Shown piece by piece: positions 7,399 through 7,770 of a DNA stretch of 7,770 nt; position 1 is the first letter of the stretch, and each line of letters begins with the position of its first letter. Location of the stretch: contig JAEXYH010000045.1 in NCBI GenBank assembly GCA_023451735.1, forward strand, positions 1 to 7,770, given 5' to 3'. The notes under the pieces are model-generated. The model was not told the origin of the DNA and did no database searches. It worked only from the letters and a program-made list of their open reading frames with translations. Source of the DNA: Pseudomonadota bacterium (GTDB taxonomy: Bacteria > Pseudomonadota > Alphaproteobacteria > Rhizobiales > Rhizobiaceae). A program made the translations under genes and the position numbers.

Positions 7399-7512
7399 CT
7401 CGATATCCTCGTTCTGCAAGCGAAACGCAATACGGCGCAAAACGATCGGCGCGTTTATGTATTAGATGCCGACAATATTGATAAAATGCCAATCAACCTG
7501 AAGGCTCGTACA
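7399..7512 (-). promoter_or_regulatory. AT-rich upstream region of the response regulator
   Basis: This gap between the transporter remnant and the response regulator is clearly richer in A+T (notably 7455-7496) than its surroundings, as expected of a promoter. I see no clean sigma-70 or EcfG hexamer pair. An inverted repeat TTGAT-N9-ATCAA lies at 7478-7496. No hairpin plus T run follows the transporter remnant's stop, so read-through into the regulator is possible. Confidence 0.35.
7406..7410 (-). promoter_or_regulatory. Ribosome binding site for the response regulator
   Basis: On the minus strand GAGGA sits seven bases before the ATG at 7398. This favours that start over an in-frame ATG at 7440 that would add 14 residues outside the receiver fold. 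Confidence 0.6.
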
Positions 7513-7644
7513 TCAGGCGATGAGCATCGCCACCGCTGCAACACCCACCACGCCGGTCGCCCATCCGCAGATCTTCGTGGCAATGGGAGCCGTGAACTCC
7601 TTCATCTCCTTTTTGCTGCTGACCACCATCATCATCGCGATCAT
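7513..7644 (-). pseudogene. C-terminal remnant of a probable Nramp-family divalent metal transporter
   Basis: The last 43 codons before the TGA at 7513 read like the tail of Nramp (MntH-type) proton-coupled Mn/Fe transporters: a Met-rich end of one helix (MIAMMMVV), a cytoplasmic link (SSKKEMKEFTAP, where family members typically have a KxMGEFTxP-like stretch), then a final helix (GWATGVVGVAAVAML) ending almost at the stop. Codon third positions are strongly G/C here. The frame remains open upstream to the window edge at 7770, but the residues before M at 7644 do not resemble the preceding Nramp helix in any frame, and GC3 bias falls away. I therefore read it as a truncated or rearranged remnant. 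The family call comes from remembered motif patterns over a short stretch. A novel small membrane protein starting at 7644 or at GTG 7719 is the alternative. Confidence 0.5.
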
Positions 7645-7770
7645 GTTGTCCCTTGAGGGTTTCAAGGATCTGTCCGCACTGATGGCTGCGGGCAGCGATC
7701 GTGCTTTATCGGGTTTCACAAGGTCGAACGTTGCATTGACTCGATGCGGGCTTCTGGCCCATCCGGTAAC

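Noticed and set aside
7478..7496. FNR/FixK-like inverted repeat TTGAT-ATCAA
   Set aside because: The half-sites match, but the spacer is nine bases instead of the four required for an FNR/FixK box, so it is not called as an operator.
7520..7770. Plus-strand open frame from ATG 7520 to the window edge, with a hydrophobic segment (residues about 30-43)
   Set aside because: It is antisense to the Nramp-like tail and shares its third codon positions, so its GC3 bias comes for free. The ATG has no properly spaced ribosome binding site, and the Nramp-like reading explains the stop position better.

Overview
The window looks like chromosomal or large-replicon DNA from an alphaproteobacterium of the Rhizobiales (Rhizobium, Agrobacterium or Sinorhizobium type). 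This is inferred from the GC-rich, GC3-biased codons, the density of hybrid two-component proteins, and the receiver style of the single-domain response regulator. No rRNA, tRNA, CRISPR array, transposase or attachment site is visible.

Layout. Positions 1-283 hold one small hypothetical ORF (59-283) with a plausible ribosome binding site. Positions 284-621 are a 338-base leader with no convincing gene. Positions 622-7005 are a tight four-gene plus-strand operon: (i) a membrane hybrid histidine kinase, CHASE3-GAF-coiled coil-HisKA-HATPase-REC-REC-REC, 1144 aa; (ii) a CheR-type methyltransferase; (iii) a free-standing CheB-type methylesterase without a receiver; (iv) a soluble REC-HisKA-HATPase-REC hybrid kinase, 517 aa. 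All three junctions are 4-base ATGA overlaps. Converging on the operon, with a 22-base gap, is a minus-strand single-domain response regulator (7028-7398) split by a one-base frameshift. Beyond its AT-rich upstream region lies a minus-strand fragment (7513-7644) that reads like the C-terminal tail of an Nramp-type metal transporter whose upstream part is missing or scrambled.

How the parts may work together (inference). CHASE3 and GAF would sense periplasmic and cytoplasmic cues and drive H485. Phosphoryl groups could be distributed among five receivers in the operon, and formerly the separate single-domain regulator. CheR and CheB give the operon a methylation/demethylation module, yet no chemoreceptor, CheA, CheW or DNA-binding output domain is encoded here. 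The strongest candidate substrate inside the operon is the 11-heptad Glu/Gln-rich coiled coil (residues 395-471) between GAF and the kinase core of the first protein. This adaptation-equipped, output-less phosphorelay is the most interesting system in the window. The domain families are well known; their wiring here is not evident from sequence.
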